The notes under the pieces are model-generated. The model saw only the letters and a program-made list of their open reading frames with translations, did not search any database and was not told the DNA's origin. Position numbers and translations under genes: made by a program. A stretch of DNA of 64,000 nucleotides from Norana najaformis. Its lineage: Eukaryota; Annelida; Clitellata; Crassiclitellata; Hormogastridae. The stretch is from NCBI GenBank assembly GCA_964023275.1, contig OZ029925.1:9231719-9295718 (forward strand), given 5' to 3'. Within the stretch, counting starts at the first letter, position 1. Each line of letters opens with the position of its first letter. Below are positions 23,039-33,395 of this stretch, in pieces.

Positions 23039-23320
23039 AGGTAATCGTAATCGTAATCGTAATCTCGATATTTCTACAGCGCTCAACGAAAGCTAAGTCG
23101 CGGGAACCAGCTTATTCACAGGCGCTCAGTCAAAACAAAATCGATAGGCAAAAGGGTCAAGATCCAGGAGTCAGGCACTCAGACAGTCGGACGGCTACGG
23201 TGGATGCTGTTTGAAATTGAAGCGAGAAGAGAGATAAGGGGAAGAGGAAGAATCAGGATAAGATTTCTGGAAAAGAAGGTAAAGGAAGGATTCTGTTCAT
23301 ACGTATTGAAAGAAAATCCT
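23039..23320 (-). mobile_element. SINE-like element R1, copy 4
   Basis: Starts with three CGTAAT hexamers, then TCGATATTTCTACAGCGCTC and the conserved AAAGCTAAGTCGCGGGAACC. It reaches the distal GAAGAATCAGGATAAGATTT. Its head faces the head of the R1 copy at 23372-23520. Confidence 0.85.
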
Positions 23321-23371
23321 CGGTCTCGAGATTGAAGGGTCGTTTGGCTGACGCGTAAACACGACCTATCT

Positions 23372-23520
23372 TACCTATCCTGATGCCTCTTCTCCTTATC
23401 TATCATGCAGATCCAATTCCAAACACCATCCACCGTAACCGTCTGACTGCCTGCCTACCTGAATCTTGGATCTTGACCTGGAACCTAACCATTTTTGTCT
23501 ATCGATTTTGTTTCGAGACT
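23372..23520 (+). mobile_element. SINE-like element R1, copy 5 (tail lost)
   Basis: Contains CCAAACACCATCCACCGTAA, GGATCTTGACCTGGAACCTA and TTTGTCTATCGATTTTGTTT, then breaks off before the GAGCGCCTGTGAATAAGC block. It forms an inverted pair with the copy at 23039-23320. Confidence 0.75.
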
Positions 23521-23649
23521 GTGGCGCTTCGCAACAGATTTCTTAAGAGTTTTGCTAGATTTAGGAATAGTAATACAGGTTTTAGATTTTAGTAGGTTTT
23601 AGTTTCCTCGTAGTCAAGTTAAAGGAATAAAACCCCTCCGTTTTGAGAT

Positions 23650-24790
23650 TAATTGTTCCACACCCTCAAGACAGCAGCAGTGGGGTCTCGACAACATACT
23701 GTTGCCATACTTGGTGGCTATGCGCAACGCCCACCTTCCATAGGAGGTCATCGACTAGAAACACAGCGCCATGAAATGGCCACTCGAAAAACTTCGCTGG
23801 ATTCAAGCGAGTACAGGAACTGTCCGACATTTCTCTATAAGGTTGTCGAACTCCTCGTTTATGAGCACTTCGTCAACTGTTTGCAAACAACTCGATGTCG
23901 CGACTGCGACTTGCATATTGACGTCAACACTTCACCGAAAATCGGCTCTTCTGTGTTTTTCGTTCGATTTGTTCGATGTGCAATTTTATTCGGCTTATTT
24001 GATCTGATTGTCGCTTTCGATGCGGTCGACCACGATATTCTGCTGCACTGACTTCAGGCACAATTCGGCGTCATTCATTCATTCATTCACTCATTCAGAA
24101 CATTTATACATCGCCCATTCAAGTAGGATACTCAGAGGCGCTCCCAGCCCAGCTCCGGCGAAAGAGAATAGTGTTTAGCTGTTGGTGAGAAGTTTATCTA
24201 GCATCCCTCACTAGAAGAACACGCAGATTAAGAGGGAGGCCATTCCACGTAGAGAGTCTCACCACCGAGAAGGTGCGACGATGCACTATTGTAGTGCGTG
24301 CAAAAGGAACAATTTTGTCTCGGGTCGCGGAACAAACTGGAAACGGGGAAACAGAGCTCAGGCAAGTAGGAAGGCGCATCCCCAACTGACATCGCCAGAC
24401 CCACAAAGAAAGCAACTGAGACAAATTCGATCATCGCTTTCAATATAATCCAGAAAGAGGGTTTCGCTCAAGCCCTCATACGTAGTCGACTAGAGTACTG
24501 TAACAGCCTATTTTACGGCGACGGAGTTTGTGGACTCTACAACCATGCTCCTACCAGAGGTGAGGAATTTCAACCATGTCACCCAAGAACTTCGGGATCT
24601 CCGTTCGTAAGAGGATCGCCTTCAAAGGGGTGACACTGTTCTACAAGCGTCTAGTTTTGGACGGCGCATACAGGGTCGACTTAACCAAAGAGGATCACCA
24701 GCTTCTCCAATTCCTGGTCGGTCTCGATTGCGTTCAGGAAATGTCATTAAGAACAACATGTTCATCTGTAAACAAATAATGATAACAGAA
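23650..24790 (+). pseudogene. CR1/L2-type LINE reverse transcriptase relic, interrupted
   Basis: Three separate stretches match conserved parts of CR1/L2-clade reverse transcriptases in the expected order. Near 24000-24050 a frame reads FDLIVAFDAVDHDILLH, which is the palm motif A region (consensus LDLSAAFDTVDH). Near 24466-24520 it reads RSRLEYCNSLFYG, the thumb-side RLDYCNSLLYG motif. Near 24600-24650 it reads VRKRIAFKGVTLFYKRLVLD, the PVRxRIxFKxxLLxYKxL motif. Stops and frameshifts separate these pieces, and most of the palm, including the YxDD region, is missing. Another LINE end is inserted at about 24075-24440 on the opposite strand. Confidence 0.8.
24075..24440 (-). mobile_element. L2/CR1-like LINE 3' end with (ATGA)n tail, nested
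   Basis: Minus-strand translation reads IVHRRTFSVVRLSTWNGLPL followed by NLR. This corresponds to the C-terminal RxFSVxAPxLWNxLPxxLR motif of CR1/L2 reverse transcriptases. Downstream it continues through GAATGGGCGATGTATAAATG and ends in GAATGAATGAATG at 24075. Such TGAA-type tails are typical of L2-clade elements. It separates motif A from the RLEYCNS motif of the plus-strand relic, so it inserted later. Confidence 0.75.
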
Positions 24791-24952
24791 AACATCAACA
24801 TTAGTGGGCTCTAGCACATACATAGAGCCCAAGCAACTAAGTGTCGTTGACAGGTGACATTGTGTTCAGTTTCTTATCCGTTTTGCATTGAGAACGAGGG
24901 GTGACGACGTAGATGACAGCGTCACGATATTCCTTAGACCATCCACATGCCA

Positions 24953-25212
24953 AGTTAGCTACATCGGTAAGTGCGTACGCCAAGGAGCCTCTATGCGTGA
25001 GGATCCCAGGTTCGCGTCCCAGTCGTGGCTTATTTCAGAGATTTAAATCTCGGGCTAGTACGGTCCGTGCACGGGGACCTTAAATAGCGTGCGTCCATTC
25101 AAACGGGCAGCGGTAGTAAGGATCTCATCTGATAAATTCATTGCAAAATGAGCAGGGGCGAGGCCATACGGTCGCTATATAATACCTAAAAATTTAGATT
25201 TACATTAGATCA
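24953..25212 (+). mobile_element. tRNA-derived SINE R2, copy 1
   Basis: The head has an A-box TTAGCTACATCGGTAAGTGC and a B-box GGTTCGCGTCC at about 25010, spaced as in a tRNA. The body contains GGGGACCTTAAATAGCGTGC and AAATGAGCAGGGGCGAGGCC. It ends GGTCGCTATATAATACC with a short ATTTAC-type tail. This is the best-preserved promoter of the R2 family here. Confidence 0.85.
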
Positions 25213-25481
25213 GTGCAGGGCAGGCATTCGACAGTAGCCAGCCAACTGGTGTATGCGCGACATCATATCATCTGCCTCTTCCACCCTTCAGAAAACTTAT
25301 CCCAGTGTGAGATTAATGGCTGAAATCAAGCCAGAGTTCTAAACAAAACCAGGTCCCTGCCTGGTTTTTGACTAGTACAGCCGAGTATGGGTCAGATTAG
25401 ATGACATGTAACAGTTTTGCTCTGCTTCAATCGTCTGTCTTTTTCGGTCTTTACAAGAAAATGTACCGATTGCTTCACATA

Positions 25482-25591
25482 GGGTTTTCTACTGAGGCCA
25501 GGGTTTTCTACTAAGGCCAGGGTTTTCTACTGAGGTCAGGGTTTTCTACTGAGGCCAGGGTTTTCTACTGAGGTTTTCTACTGAGGCCAGA
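25482..25591. repeat. 19-bp minisatellite overlapping the 3' end of a CDS
   Basis: Six units of TTTTCTACTGAGGCCAGGG with a 19-bp period; one unit is shortened to 13 bp. On the minus strand the last three codons and stop of the gene at 25578-26345 (TGG CCT CAG TAG) are the first unit. The rest lies in the presumed 3' UTR. Confidence 0.95.
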
Positions 25592-26345
25592 AAGTCCGAT
25601 AACCCGGTCGTTCAACCGAAGTTCTTTTGCTGATGAATCTGTTGTAGGACTCAACGACTTTCGACATCTGCAGATCAGAACCTCTTCCAGCAGTGGCAAC
25701 AAATTTCTTGTAGCGTCTTGTTACAATAGGTTCCAGCTTCGGAAAACTCGAGTCGTAAGGATATCCCTGATTGGACTTAAAGGGCGTCGATGGATCACGT
25801 GTCAACTGCATTCTGAGAAGCATCGTCTTCGTACGCCCAGGACGAAACACTTCCGGGGGCTGAATCGTCGCTTCCTTTACGGCGGAGTCTAAGACAGATG
25901 TTGAAAGAAGAGGCAGATTGCTTTCACCCGAGTAGTCTTTAGTTTCTGCGCTGTTTAAGCCCGCATTTGAAGACGAAATGTTTGGCAGATCAGAGGACCG
26001 ACAGGCCAGCGGCATATTACCCAAATCAAGTACCTCACCGATTAGGCCGAGTTCCCGTTCAAGATCGGCGATCAGGCTTCGAAGTTGGATTCGTTCTGAT
26101 GCTGGAATGAGACGGGCTGTGATGCCGCGCTCTAAGAGATGTCGCAGATCTAAAATGCAGGTCAACAGATGTTCGTAGAGACGTGTCAAGTAGACAGGCG
26201 TTCGCATAAATGCGGTCTTTGGTCGGCATCCGGTTGTTGACGTCACTTCGTTGAACTGATGACGTCGTTCGTTAACGGCCACTCGCAGTGATACAATCTT
26301 CTGCATCGTCGCGTAGCAACGCTCTCGGATTTCGTCTGACGTCAT
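25578..26345 (-). CDS. Unknown 255-residue protein, single exon
   Basis: An ATG at 26345 opens 255 codons to a TAG at 25578-25580. An in-frame TAG three codons before the ATG supports this start, although an upstream non-coding exon is possible. I do not recognise the family. Residues 1-55 are mixed polar and basic. Residues 55-105 (LTRLYEHLLTCILDLRHLLE, then an IQLRSLIADLERELGLIGEV segment) look strongly alpha-helical and may form a coiled coil. Residues 110-165 are Ser/Asn-rich and probably disordered. The C-terminal 90 residues are basic, with TRRYKKF and YNRFISKR. There is no signal peptide or membrane segment. Codon use and composition are those of a real gene rather than a repeat frame. 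The last three codons belong to a 19-bp minisatellite. Confidence 0.7.
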   Translation of the reverse strand: MTSDEIRERCYATMQKIVSLRVAVNERRHQFNEVTSTTGCRPKTAFMRTPVYLTRLYEHLLTCILDLRHLLERGITARLIPASERIQLRSLIADLERELGLIGEVLDLGNMPLACRSSDLPNISSSNAGLNSAETKDYSGESNLPLLSTSVLDSAVKEATIQPPEVFRPGRTKTMLLRMQLTRDPSTPFKSNQGYPYDSSFPKLEPIVTRRYKKFVATAGRGSDLQMSKVVESYNRFISKRTSVERPGYRTFWPQ

Positions 26346-26349
26346 CTTC

Positions 26350-27604
26350 GACTATCGGTGTCTGGCACATGCGCACAACGACGAAACCTTCCACAGACTT
26401 CTTTTAAAGAGATTTTCAGGAAAACAGAGAAATTGTTCTCATAATTTAGTCTACTACGCGAGAATTTTTCTTTCTGGCAGACAGTTCGCTTAGTCACTAA
26501 GTTTCGAAAACGGAAACAAGGCCAAATATTATATTTGAATTTTGCGTGAGATTCATGCAAATGATTTGCTTAATAAATAAGTTTCTGAAATGGAAACGTG
26601 ACCAACTATTCCGATTAGCTGTTGGCTAAGAACAGTCCATATTTCGTTCAATGGTCCCTGCCATTCAGCAGGAAATCCATGTCAACATGTACAAGCAATT
26701 AAGGAATTAACACTTGATTCGCTGCGAGACAAGGTGGCTTCCTGGGACAGCAAGGGCCAGAACTGGACATATGAACTTGTATTCCACCGCAGCTTAAGAA
26801 CCTGGAAATGAAAAATAAACAGAATAAGCCTGCTTGTACAATATACACATGTGCCTACTTACGTATATGCCGCCACTTAAATTGCGCCTTTTAAAACTCT
26901 CAAGAGTACTGCAAACATGGCGGTGTCTGAAGATGTGACACTTTAGAACATCTTCAGTTTATCAATCAATCAATCAGTCAGTCAACCAATCAGTCAATCA
27001 ATCAATTCATCTATCCATCCATTCGCCCATCAAATATTCCATCCATCTATCCATCCATCCATTAATCAATCAATCAATCCGTCTATCCATTCATACGTAT
27101 ATCAATATAGCTATCCTACTATTAATGCATGTGTTTATCTGTATGTTTACCTAGTGCATAAATGTATATGGACATTTATATGGCGCCTTTATACCTCTCA
27201 AAATGCCTGTTGACCTGTTGACAAAATACCTGTTGTTATTTAGGCCTCGGCCTACATACCCGCGTTTAATGCCTCGAATAAAGAAATAAATTACTCATAA
27301 TACCGCATAGCCTTTATACATGTACAAACGTACGGAACTGATTTTGAAATTCAATTGCATTTTAATATGGTTTACAAAATAATCTATTTATTTAATATGA
27401 TATTATAAATTAAAATTGGTTAATTGTATACTTTAGTTATACCTTCCTAAGCCATTCTTCTGATAAAAATGGAAATACTTCTGCAAACCATTAAATTCTC
27501 TGTTGAGAGTGCATCAGGAAAAATGTATAGCCTACACCAGCGCAAACTGCACTATAAACTTAAATATGCTGGTACATGTATCTTTATAACACTATATATG
27601 CATA
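26350..27604. other. Gene-free stretch with retroelement tails and (AATC)n
   Basis: Degenerate AATCAATC/CATCCATC repeats occupy 26960-27110. Fragments such as ATTGCGCCTTTTAAAACTCT (26885) and ATATGGCGCCTTTATACCTC (27177) resemble reverse-oriented GCGC(T)ATAAAT-type 3' ends. No gene was recognised. Confidence 0.5.
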
Positions 27605-27832
27605 CACCCCTTCTTCCTTTTATCTCTCTCTCTCCTCTCCAACCCCAAACACCATCCCCCCATAGCTGCCACGCTGTCTCTCTGTCTGACTTTTGGATCC
27701 TGACCTACCTGGAACCGAACCCTTTTGCCTATCGATTTTGTTTTGATTAAGTGCCTGTAAATAAGCTGGTCCCCGCGACGTGGCTTTCGTTGGGCGCTGT
27801 AGAAATCTCGGAATTAACGATTACGATTACGA
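27605..27832 (+). mobile_element. SINE-like element R1, copy 6
   Basis: Contains CCCCAAACACCATCCCCCCA, TTTTGCCTATCGATTTTGTT and GGCTTTCGTTGGGCGCTGTA. Ends AATTAACGATTACGATTACG. The head side runs into a TCTCTC tract. Confidence 0.85.
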
Positions 27833-28714
27833 TGTAGATCTAAGTCAATGTTTACATGGAGAGTCAAAATGTGCAGTTATATATGCATTATAATGAATAT
27901 AAATATATGTTGTTACAGGCTGTCTAGGGATATGGAAGAATATATCATCTGTAGGTTAAAATGGTTTATTTCCTAAACTATTTACGATCATAACATGACT
28001 CACATAGAAACAATAAGTTGACCTCTCGCGGCCACAGCCTCTCAAGATGAAAAGCACAACGTCCACCAACGGTCAGTGACAAAAATCGCTTAAAAGAACT
28101 AAAACGGCAAAAAATGGTTCCTACAATAAACGCCGCATGTAACAATATATTAAACACAAGTGAAAATGGACAACCCTGTCAGGGAAACAGTATCGCTTCC
28201 TTTGTGTTCATTCGTTTACCTAAACGCATCGTGTGATAGCTTTTGTATTTTTGGTGATCAATTAAATGTCTGAATCGCTGTCTTCTCCTTAAACGTATGT
28301 CTAAGTTAATATATGCGAAATGCTGTAACAAAGTGCAGGTGTATATTATTAATTACTCACTGGCTTGTCCTGTATTTTGTTGCACCTGGGTATACAATTA
28401 GAAATACTTTGCCTTACGCAATGCGACCTAACTCTATAACAGATCAGATATCCTCGTGTATGCTCTGTAGAAAGCCAACAGCGACCAACAGCTACATTTA
28501 CACACCTATAGGCCTATTAGGCCTTCAGCTAAGTGGGCCATTATGCCTACACTGCTCTCTTGCTCTGTCGTCCTCCCTGTCTTTCTTCTTTCTCTGTCTC
28601 ACTCACTCTCTCTCACTCTAACTCTCGTGCTCTCTCTTGCTCGTTTGCTTGCTTACTTTTATCTCTCTCCTTCTTACACGTTTAGGCGTATTAGGCCTAC
28701 AGTTGAGTGGGCAA

Positions 28715-28925
28715 TTGTATACATGATCTCTCCTCTCCTCTCCTGTCCTCTCCTCTTCTCTCCTCTCCTCTCCTATCCTCTCCTCCTCTTCTATTCTCTT
28801 TGTCTGTCTATCTGTCTGCCTGCTTGCCTGCCTGCCTGCCTGTCTGCCTGCCTGCCTGTCTGTCTGTTTGTCCGTTTGTCTGTTTGTCCGTCTGTCTGTT
28901 TGTCTGTCTGTCTCTCTTCATCTCC
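28715..28925. repeat. (CTCTC)n then (TCTG)n / (CCTG)n
   Basis: CTCTCCTCTC pentanucleotides up to 28795, then TGCCTGCC and TGTCTGTC tetranucleotides. Confidence 0.9.
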
Positions 28926-29294
28926 TTTTCTTATGTAAGTCTACAGTTCAGAGCGCCATTGTCGTCTCTTTCTCCCTTTCTTCGTCTGTCTATCTCTCTC
29001 ACACATACATGCTCTTTCATTCTTACTTTCTCTTTAAATTTAATCACTCTCCTTCTCACAAGCATGCGTACACATGTGCGTCTATACGCCTTTGTGTATA
29101 TATACATATACACATGTATGTATGTGTAGGCCCTTCCGGTGTGTACTTATCTGGAGTGTTCTCATCATAATTGCCAGTCATAATTTCGGCGATGTTGTCA
29201 TGGCGACGAAGCAAAGCCCCTTTAGGCTGCTATAGGTTCTGTGCGCTTAAACAATAATAAACAAATACAGGTAGAAGATCTGTTACTGCAAGCT

Positions 29295-29351
<57 letters not shown>

Positions 29352-29359
29352 ATTATATG

Positions 29360-29421
<62 letters not shown>

Positions 29422-29425
29422 CAAT
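29295..29425. repeat. Paired (AT)n arrays around a GCTATAT spacer
   Basis: Two long AT runs of about 50 and 60 bp flank TTGTATTATATGC. The sequence is wholly self-complementary and would extrude a cruciform. Confidence 0.95.
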
Positions 29426-29442
29426 ACATGTTACATATGATA

Positions 29443-29595
29443 GTAATAATAAACTCGAGATTTCTACAGCGCCCAACGAAAGCTAAGTCGCGGGAACCAG
29501 CCTAGTCACAGGCGTTTAGTCAAAACAAAACCGATAGGCAAGAAGGGTTCGATTCCAGGTCAAGATCCAAGAGTCAGGCAGGAAGGCAGTCAGAC
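29443..29595 (-). mobile_element. SINE-like element R1, copy 7
   Basis: Starts AAACTCGAGATTTCTACAGC and retains AAAGCTAAGTCGCGGGAACC. The block GGTTCGATTCCAGGTCAAGA includes the sequence GGTTCGATTCC, an exact match to a tRNA B-box consensus. Truncated after GGCAGTCAGAC. Confidence 0.85.
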
Positions 29596-29984
29596 TAATT
29601 ATTGTGTAATTTATGATTAGAAGCGCTGGGGGAAGACATCTGGGGAGCAGAATCACATTTGGGGAATCGACTGAGCCAGTTTGGGGAGTTTCAGCTGCCT
29701 TCCCCAACGAATTGCATTGTGACGCAAACAAAGTAGGCCTACTAGACGTATAGGCATAGTAAGTATAGGCCTACGCCTTGTCTCTAAGCCTAGATAGTAT
29801 TATTTACAAGTGTGGCCAAAACACATGCAGCCATATTCTGTGCTGTCTGGTCGGAAAACACTGTCGTTCTCTCATTTCAGACACATGAAAACGAAAAACC
29901 TCGCACTCATAAAAGTCCTGTCTGTCTTTAATCCAAAGAGACTTTTCCACTATTGGAAGAACACGTCCACTGCGGTGGCAAACA

Positions 29985-30175
29985 TCATCGCTATCGTCGT
30001 CATCAACATCAGCAGCAGCAACAGTAGCATCATTATCATCTTCATCATCTTCATCATCATCAGCATCATCATCAGCATCATCATCAAAGGATTGACCCTC
30101 TCTGGAGCGTGCCTTTTCCACAACTCCGCCAACCTTTGTAGTGGCATACATCTTCATAATCGTCATCGTCATAAC

Positions 30176-30237
<62 letters not shown>

Positions 30238-30240
30238 ATG
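29985..30240. repeat. (CAT)n microsatellites flanking a duplicated non-repeat block
   Basis: CATCAT triplets at 29990-30085 and a pure run of about 19 units at 30178-30235. The segment TCTGGAGCGTGCCTTTTCCA at 30100 recurs as TCTGGAGCGTTGCCTTTTCC at 30260, each followed by CACAA(C/T)TC(C/T)GCCAAC. So a unit of about 155 bp containing both repeat and spacer was tandemly duplicated. Confidence 0.85.
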
Positions 30241-30739
30241 CCTTGACTCTTTCTGCTCTTTCTGGAGCGTTGCCTTTTCCACAATTCTGCCAACCGTCTC
30301 AGCATATTGGCATTACATACTTATGCTAATTGGCTTTTATCATCACACAGTTTGTTTCTATTGCTATCGTAGACGCAGTTTGGTCTCCCAACAGCACTCT
30401 TGCCATAGGGCTGTAGAATATATCGGCTTGTATAAGGCATGCACAGCCTACCGAATGTGAGTCGTGTACGCACAGGCTTTGAAACGAGAGTAGCGTGATA
30501 AATGAGTTACTGTGCATGGTCTTTGACTCATTCCCAATTCGTGGACGGCAGAGATATCGAACAGGCGAACGATATCAGTATCCCCCATGTCGGCACGCCG
30601 TGTACTAATCATCTTACAACAGTCGAAGTAGGGCAACCTGCACGCAATCTATGTTGCTGGCTCAATCGGATCAAAGCTCTAGGGAGATCGAACGCGCCCA
30701 ATACTCTCGCTGTAAATAGTGACTACTATTAACAGATAT

Positions 30740-31025
30740 TACTGTTGTGGCGAAAGAATACAATAACTGCGGTTTTCGACAAGATACTCGTGTTTAATTT
30801 GCATAAAATGGTGCACTGCAGTGCATATTAATACGCTGCAGTGAGTGGCTTAATGACTGGTCAATGATAACGAGTAGTCACATTATGGATGGACGGATAG
30901 CACATACCTTATACCTTTTCACTCTCTAGATTGCTTCCAGTCGAGCAGAAAAAGCATTGGATGTGAGCACCAAAGAAAACAATAAGGGCACCTACAATTA
31001 ATATGTACGATGAAGAATGGTATCT
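30740..31025. other. Gene-free stretch
   Basis: No gene was seen. CACTGCAGTGCATATTAATA and CGCTGCAGTGAGTGG make a short GCAGTG repeat at 30815-30850. Confidence 0.35.
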
Positions 31026-31027
31026 CA

Positions 31028-31276
31028 GCTGGCCTGGTTAGCTACATTGGTTAAAGCGCACGCCTCTATGCGTGAGGATGCCGGCTCGCTTACAGATCGT
31101 TGCTTACTTCAGAGAATTTAATCGGGCTAGCATGGTCCGTATGCGAGGACCTTAAATGGCGTGGCACCCATTCAAACGAGCAACGGTGGTGAAGGATCTC
31201 ACCCGATTAATTCATTGAAAAATGATCAGGGTCGAGGCCATGCGGTCGCTATAGAAAACATGTACATTTACAATTA
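31028..31276 (+). mobile_element. tRNA-derived SINE R2, copy 2
   Basis: A-box GTTAGCTACATTGGTTAAAG, degenerate B-box CCGGCTCGCTTACAG, body GAGGACCTTAAATGGCGTGG, end GGTCGCTATAGAAAACATGT with ACATTTACA tail. Confidence 0.85.
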
Positions 31277-31954
31277 ACCCTTCCATTTTAAGCAGCATTC
31301 CTTTAATATGTGTGCGATGTCTCATCGCCCGACCATAGATGCAGACAAGTAGAAATTAGTCTCAGCTAGACAGCCTTTTCAGTCACTGGGCCAAGTTTAT
31401 AGAATGGTTGTCCGGTGTCTGTCCAACTAATTTCAAACTTTACAGCTGCTCAAGCAGCATGGTTTGGAAAGTATTGGCGCTTCATATTTGCTGCGTTCAG
31501 TGTTTCATTTGCATTGCTGTTAACATTCGTTCTTAGACTGTGCTAATGTGCAATTAGGCTAACAGTTTTGCGCCATAAATACATATTTAGTTATTTTAAG
31601 TAAACGAAGGTATTTGTCAAAACAAATCCCAGTCAAATGAGCTATTTGTGTAAAAGTCGGTGAAGGCATGCGGCTGTTGCCTTGTAAGACTGCACAGAGG
31701 GAGTGTATGTAGAATGCCAGAGGGGCGCCACCGGTTATCGGATTGCTCCCACTCTGTTTCTGGATGAAGAACGAACTCCACGAGTTAATCAAAGATATCA
31801 AATTTCAAGTAATTGGTTAAGGGCTACTGGTTTTATAGTGGATGAAAATACTCCGTTAACTACCCATAAGCAATTGGCGGTTAACACTATTGCACTACCA
31901 TGCCGCTTGTAATAACGGATTCATTGAGGCAGCTGCAAGCCACGGTCTTCCGAA

Positions 31955-32156
31955 TCGGAATCGTAATCGTAATTCCAAGATTTCTACAGCGCCCAACGAA
32001 AGCCACGTCGCGGGGACCAGCTTATTCACAGGCGCTTAATCAAAACAAAATCGATAGGCAAAAGGGTTCGGTTCCAGGTCAAGATCCGAAAGTCAGGCAG
32101 AGAGACAGCGTGGCAGCTACGGTGGGTGATGTTTGGGGTTGGAGAGGAGAGACAGG
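31955..32156 (-). mobile_element. SINE-like element R1, copy 8
   Basis: Tail AATCGTAATCGTAATTCC, then AAGATTTCTACAGCGCCCAA, GAAAGCCACGTCGCGGGGAC and GGTTCGGTTCCAGGTCAAGA. It belongs to a subtype with GAGTCAGGCAGAGAGACAGC-like sequence (here AAAGTCAGGCAGAGAGACAG) shared with the copies at 34409 and 60449. Confidence 0.85.
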
Positions 32157-32249
32157 CATCGAATGGCATCGTCCGTCCATAATCGAGAGACTACCTACCG
32201 TCTTGTGACCGCGGATGACAAATGCCACAACCTGTACGACGATTGTGTG

Positions 32250-32440
32250 ACGTTATTATTATTTCTGTATTTATTTAGCGCCATAGTCCAATGACAAAGC
32301 ATCAGTCGATGGCAATGGGCAGTTATACGTGAAGGACTTGCTCAAGGTCCCTGCAGAATAAACGTCTCATGGGAGGCTGGAACGCGCACACATTGTGTTA
32401 CAAGACTTGAGAGATAATTGGAAGCCTCAAGCTTACCATC
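32250..32440 (-). mobile_element. SINE-like dispersed repeat R4, copy 2
   Basis: Matches 4855-5040 across GCATCAGTCGATGGCAATGG and GAAGGACTTGCTCAAGGTCC. It ends in ATTATTATTT on the plus-strand left side, so its tail is (AAT)n in the minus orientation. Confidence 0.6.
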
Positions 32441-32734
32441 AACTCAAGGCAGGTCAAGCGGTGAGCGAATAGCACTGGGAGAATCTAGCGACAGTCTGCA
32501 AGAGCCAGCTGATACTTTATCTGTTTTAGGGCATCATTCGCATGCGATAAACGTTTAATTCTTATCTAAATGTTACATCAACTGGGCTGGTGAGAAGCTG
32601 CTTTGAAAGCTTCTTAGGAGGCGCTTATAAACGTCCAACTGTCTAATTAACTCCATTTTCAATGTAGTTCAGAAAGTATCATGAGTTCAAGCAATATTTT
32701 TGATAGACCGAACTGTAGTGAATGCAGAGACCAC

Positions 32735-32820
32735 AGATAGTGTCCATCCAGATAGTATGGACGGACACTATCACAGATATCACAGATATCACAGACATTA
32801 TCACAGATAGTGACCATCCA
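32735..32820. repeat. Small hairpin and (CACAGATAT)n repeat
   Basis: GATAGTGTCC at 32737 and GGACACTATC at 32766 form a perfect 10-bp inverted repeat with a short loop. They are followed by three CACAGATAT units and a second ATAGTGACCATCCAGA copy. Confidence 0.7.
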
Positions 32821-32824
32821 GAAG

Positions 32825-33390
32825 TCATACTGTTTCTAGACCACTGTTACACATGCACAAACATGCAGGCGTTTCAGGTGATATGTAAGGTTCTTAAAAG
32901 GCGCAGTATAAATGTTCAGGTGCATGCGTACATGCATTCTATCCAGTTTTAGACGCCCCTCTGTGTGGTTATATATAGCCTTAGCCTTCCTCCGTGGTGA
33001 GTGTATTATTAATGGTGTTTCTTTTGGCTGTGTTTTCCTCCGTGTTAATAGGGCTAAACTTAGAAACTTTCCGATCGCAAAATTGATTTACTGAGACAAT
33101 TCTGTTTTGTTTTATTAAACTTCCTGGTGCTGTTTCTAATTAAAAATCTACTCAAATGATTATTAATGCACATTGTGTCTGGATGTAGACTGATGTGTAT
33201 GTAACCAACTGAAGTTGTTGTTAGCAAGTTATTGAATTTATTGAAAACAAATAAAGAAAATATTATTACGTAATAAAAGGAATCATCACAGGAGGTCTAA
33301 GATTTCTCTCTTCCTTGCAACAATTTTACAAATAGCAAAGGTAAAATCCGGAAATTGCGATTTTATAGTGCGCCAATATCAACGACAGGC
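32825..33390. other. Gene-free stretch
   Basis: AT-rich DNA with no gene. TGTAAGGTTCTTAAAAGGCG followed by CAGTATAAATG at about 32885 is a diverged retroelement 3' end. Confidence 0.4.
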
Positions 33391-33395
33391 CTAAG

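Noticed and set aside
30502-30732. 76-codon plus-strand frame with normal composition
   Set aside because: It is open on both strands, has no homology I recognise and no exon signals.
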